From the NCBI GenBank assembly GCA_022425465.1, contig JAKMFK010000140.1, forward strand, positions 1 to 8,585: DNA of 8,585 nt, read 5' to 3'. Position numbers and translations under genes: made by a program. Position 1 is the first letter of the stretch, and every line of letters begins with the position of its first letter. Source of the DNA: Bacteroidia bacterium. GTDB taxonomy: Bacteria > Bacteroidota > Bacteroidia > NS11-12g > UBA9320. Shown piece by piece: positions 6,063-8,585 of the stretch. The notes below the pieces were generated by a model. That model saw only the letters and a program-made list of their open reading frames with translations, was not told the DNA's origin and did not search any database.

Positions 6063-6404
6063 ATGGATTTAGTAAAGCAAATAGCAGCAGAACAAATAAG
6101 AACCGACATCCCTGAATTTGCAGCAGGTGACAACGTTTCAGTTCACTATAAAATTAAAGAGGGTGACAAAGAACGTATTCAGGTATTCCAAGGTACTGTT
6201 CTTCAGTGCAGAAATTCTGGATTAGATGAAACATTCACGGTACGAAAAATCAGTAGTGGCGTTGGTGTTGAAAGAATATTTCCTTTGAATTCGCCTAACA
6301 TCGATAAAATAGAAGTCAATCGTAGAGGTAAAGTTAGAAGGGCTAGAATATTCTATCTACGTGGTCGTTCAGGTAAAAGTGCTCGAATCAAAGAAAAAAG
6401 ATAA
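6063..6404 (+). CDS. rplS: 50S ribosomal protein L19
   Basis: Large-subunit ribosomal protein L19, located at the interface with the 30S subunit. From ATG 6063 it has 113 aa, the usual length. It reads [20 protein letters not shown] at the N terminus, then [52 protein letters not shown] and the signature region [24 protein letters not shown]. The frame stays open upstream to 5907, but those extra 52 residues are Phe/Tyr-rich, cross the promoter and are not part of L19, so they are untranslated. Unlike the rpsP-rimM-trmD-rplS order of many bacteria, the gene stands alone here. A strong terminator begins 30 nt after the stop. Confidence 0.97.
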   Translation: MDLVKQIAAEQIRTDIPEFAAGDNVSVHYKIKEGDKERIQVFQGTVLQCRNSGLDETFTVRKISSGVGVERIFPLNSPNIDKIEVNRRGKVRRARIFYLRGRSGKSARIKEKR

Positions 6405-6434
6405 TCAATACAAAATAGATTATTCAAATTATAC

Positions 6435-6470
6435 AAAGCCCGTCTTGGTAATGCCACGATGGGCTTTTTT
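6435..6470 (+). terminator. intrinsic terminator of rplS
   Basis: The stem AAAGCCC (6435-6441) pairs with GGGCTTT (6461-6467). It continues inward with GTC/GAT (one G-U pair), a single T-C mismatch and TGG/CCA around a 5-nt loop. A run of T (6465-6470) closes it, giving a classic rho-independent terminator. Confidence 0.92.
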
Positions 6471-6475
6471 ATTTG
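6445..6475 (+). promoter_or_regulatory. possible valS promoter overlapping the rplS terminator
   Basis: TTG (6445-6447) inside the hairpin, 20 nt, then TTTATTTG (6468-6475), one base from TAnnTTTG and overlapping the T run. It would give a leader of about 40 nt before the valS ATG. No T-box leader is present. This is the best candidate in the short space before valS, but it is weak. Confidence 0.3.
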
Positions 6476-6517
6476 CACAATATACATTACACAAAAAAAT
6501 ACAACCAAGAACAAATC

Positions 6518-8585
6518 ATGGAGATTTCAGCAAAATATAACCCAGAGGGTATTGAGCAACGTTGGTATAACGAGTGGATTGAGCAAAAAATATTTTCATC
6601 TATACCAGATGAGAGACCAAGCTATACTGTAGTTATGCCGCCACCCAATGTGACTGGAATCCTTCACATGGGACACATGCTAAATAATACTATTCAAGAT
6701 ATCTTAGTTAGACGTTCTCGCATGCTTGGTTATAATGCTTGTTGGGTTCCTGGAACCGATCATGCGTCTATTGCAACTGAAAATAAAGTAGTTCAACAAT
6801 TAAAAGATCAAGGAATATTAAAAGATAATATCTCCAGAGAAGAATTTCTAAATCATGCTTTTGATTGGAAAAATAAATATGGAAATATCATTCTTGATCA
6901 ATTAAAAAAACTAGGATGTAGTTGCGATTGGGAACGAACACGATTTACCATGGAACCTGATTTATCAGAGGCCGTCATTGATTCTTTCATCGATTTGCAC
7001 GATAAGGGTTTTATCTACCATGGAACTCGAATGATTAATTGGGATCCTGTTGGTAAAACGGCTTTAAGCGATGAGGAAGTTAATCATGAAGAACAACATG
7101 CTCAACTTTACTACATTAACTATTCGCTGTCTGAAAGTGATGAATCAATACAAATAGCTACTACCAGACCTGAGACAATTATGGGTGACACCGCTATATG
7201 TGTACACCCAAATGATAAAAGATACAAGCATTTGGTTGGAAAGTCGTGTTTAGTTCCATTGGTTAACAGGTCTATCCCAATCATTGCTGATGAATATATT
7301 GACATTGAATTTGGTACAGGAGCATTGAAAGTCACTCCAGCCCATGACTTTAATGATTATGAACTTGGCAAAAAATATCAATTAGCTACCATTGACTGTT
7401 TTAATGACGATGGAACTCTAAGTGAATCTGCTCAAATTTTTGTTGGCGAAGATCGTTTTAAAGCAAGAAAATTAGTGATTAATGAGCTTGAGAAACAAGG
7501 AAACTTGATAAAAACCGAGCAAATCGTAAACAAAGTAGGAAAAAGTGAACGTACCAAAGCTATAGTCGAACCTCGTCTTTCTGCACAATGGTTTGTAGAC
7601 ATGAAGAAATTCATGAAGGAATATCCAGAGTCACTCTCGGATGTGATGAATGATAAAATTCAATTTCATCCTGCTAAATTTAAAAATACGTATCGTCACT
7701 GGCTTGAAAACATCAAGGACTGGTGTATTTCTAGACAATTATGGTGGGGGCATCGAATTCCAGCATGGTACACCCCTGACGGTTCTCCAATCATCGCAAA
7801 AACTGCTGAAGAAGCAATTAAAAAATCAACCAATCCAAAATGGACTGCATCTGATTTAAAGCAAGACGAGGATGTATTGGACACTTGGTTCAGTAGTTGG
7901 TTGTGGCCAATCAGTGTTTTTGATGGTTTTAAAAATGAAGGCCAAAAAGAATTAGACTACTACTTCCCTACTTCTGATCTTGTTACAGCCCCAGATATTA
8001 TTTTCTTTTGGGTAGCTAGAATGGTCATGGCTGGTCATGCTTTTAAAAAGGAAATTCCATTCAAAAATGTTTATTTTACAGGAATAGTTAGAGATAAGGA
8101 TCGACGAAAAATGTCTAAGTCTTTGGGCAATAGCCCAGACCCTATTCATTTAATGGAAAAATTTGGAACTGATGGAGTTCGAATGGGACTAATGTTAAGT
8201 GCTCCTGCAGGTAACGATATCTTATTTGATGAAGCTTTGTGTGAACAAGGCCGAAACTTTTGTAATAAATTGTGGAATTCATTCCGTTTAATTAAAGGAT
8301 TAGAAGTTACTGAAATTCAAGATGAATTTTCGAAAAATCACAGTTCGCAAGCACATCAATGGATGAGCCATAAACTAAGTCTAACCATTGAAAGGATAAA
8401 CTCCTATTTTGATGACTTCAGAATATCAGATGCGTTGATGGAACTATATAAATTAACCCGTGATGATTTCAGTGGTTGGTATTTAGAAATGATCAAACCC
8501 ACATATGGCCAACCGATATATGCTAAAGATTTGGATAAAGTTATTCAAATGTTTGATCAAATATTAAAACTTCTACACCCATTCA
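6518..8585 (+). CDS. valS: valyl-tRNA synthetase (3' end outside window)
   Basis: Class I aminoacyl-tRNA synthetase that charges tRNA-Val and edits mischarged threonine. From ATG 6518, 689 residues are visible of about 870-880, and the frame is open to the window edge. The N-terminal sequence [20 protein letters not shown] is typical. The HIGH-type motif is HMGH (50-53) within [14 protein letters not shown], with GTDHA at 79-83. The editing (CP1) domain has TTRPET at 215-220 and VTPAHDFND with Asp277, the position that recognises the substrate amine. The synthetic domain continues with [46 protein letters not shown] and KMSKS at 531-535. The anticodon-binding helical domain follows, cut at LKLLHPF. 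The C-terminal tRNA-binding coiled coil lies outside. All catalytic motifs are intact. Confidence 0.98.
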   Translation, partial: MEISAKYNPEGIEQRWYNEWIEQKIFSSIPDERPSYTVVMPPPNVTGILHMGHMLNNTIQDILVRRSRMLGYNACWVPGTDHASIATENKVVQQLKDQGILKDNISREEFLNHAFDWKNKYGNIILDQLKKLGCSCDWERTRFTMEPDLSEAVIDSFIDLHDKGFIYHGTRMINWDPVGKTALSDEEVNHEEQHAQLYYINYSLSESDESIQIATTRPETIMGDTAICVHPNDKRYKHLVGKSCLVPLVNRSIPIIADEYIDIEFGTGALKVTPAHDFNDYELGKKYQLATIDCFNDDGTLSESAQIFVGEDRFKARKLVINELEKQGNLIKTEQIVNKVGKSERTKAIVEPRLSAQWFVDMKKFMKEYPESLSDVMNDKIQFHPAKFKNTYRHWLENIKDWCISRQLWWGHRIPAWYTPDGSPIIAKTAEEAIKKSTNPKWTASDLKQDEDVLDTWFSSWLWPISVFDGFKNEGQKELDYYFPTSDLVTAPDIIFFWVARMVMAGHAFKKEIPFKNVYFTGIVRDKDRRKMSKSLGNSPDPIHLMEKFGTDGVRMGLMLSAPAGNDILFDEALCEQGRNFCNKLWNSFRLIKGLEVTEIQDEFSKNHSSQAHQWMSHKLSLTIERINSYFDDFRISDALMELYKLTRDDFSGWYLEMIKPTYGQPIYAKDLDKVIQMFDQILKLLHPF

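Noticed and set aside
7120..8149. Minus-strand and other-frame open frames inside valS (for example 7120-7335, 7432-7614, 7650-7859, 7952-8149)
   Set aside because: valS is intact over this range with all its motifs; these are shadows.
1..8585. Search for CRISPR repeats, insertion sequences, integrase or phage genes, toxin-antitoxin or defence genes
   Set aside because: None seen. All sizeable frames are accounted for by housekeeping genes, and no spaced direct repeats or terminal inverted repeats were found by eye.

Overview
The window looks like an ordinary housekeeping stretch of a low-GC chromosome of the phylum Bacteroidota, probably from the class Flavobacteriia. The evidence is a DUF4296 lipoprotein, the rplU-rpmA and stand-alone rplS arrangement, and AT-rich DNA without clear Shine-Dalgarno sequences. 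There are also several promoters of the Bacteroidota type (TTG, about 22 nt, then TAnnTTTG). The genus cannot be told from the sequence alone. No transposon, phage gene, CRISPR array or toxin-antitoxin pair is visible.

Layout. At the left edge, on the minus strand, lies the N-terminal two thirds of a cystathionine gamma-synthase/lyase-type PLP enzyme. Just upstream of it is tRNA-Leu(GAG). Then comes a compact minus-strand operon read from about 4503 down to 937: DUF4296 lipoprotein, mutS2 (GTG start), a hotdog thioesterase-like gene and smpB, with gaps of 2 and 27 nt and an 8-nt overlap. Diverging from the operon is yggS on the plus strand. Its start codon overlaps the 5' end of the lipoprotein gene, and its probable promoter lies inside the lipoprotein signal-peptide codons. 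After yggS come a strong hairpin terminator and a 210-nt gap, then rplU-rpmA on the minus strand, then rplS on the plus strand with its own terminator. The window ends inside valS.

Function. mutS2 and smpB share an operon, which is notable because both products have been linked to rescue of stalled or collided ribosomes. L21, L27, L19 and valyl-tRNA synthetase are core translation genes. YggS and the cystathionine enzyme are both PLP proteins, but they are not in one transcription unit.

The best candidate for something undescribed is the gap between rpmA and yggS. It holds, on the minus strand, a promoter-like element with the same 22-nt spacing as the yggS and rplU promoters. About 130 nt of non-coding sequence with two small hairpins follow, ending in a strong hairpin terminator. 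This has the layout of a small RNA gene of roughly 130 nt. It remains an inference from sequence layout. The hotdog protein also keeps Thr, Glu and His at the same spacing as the catalytic residues of fluoroacetyl-CoA thioesterase FlK.
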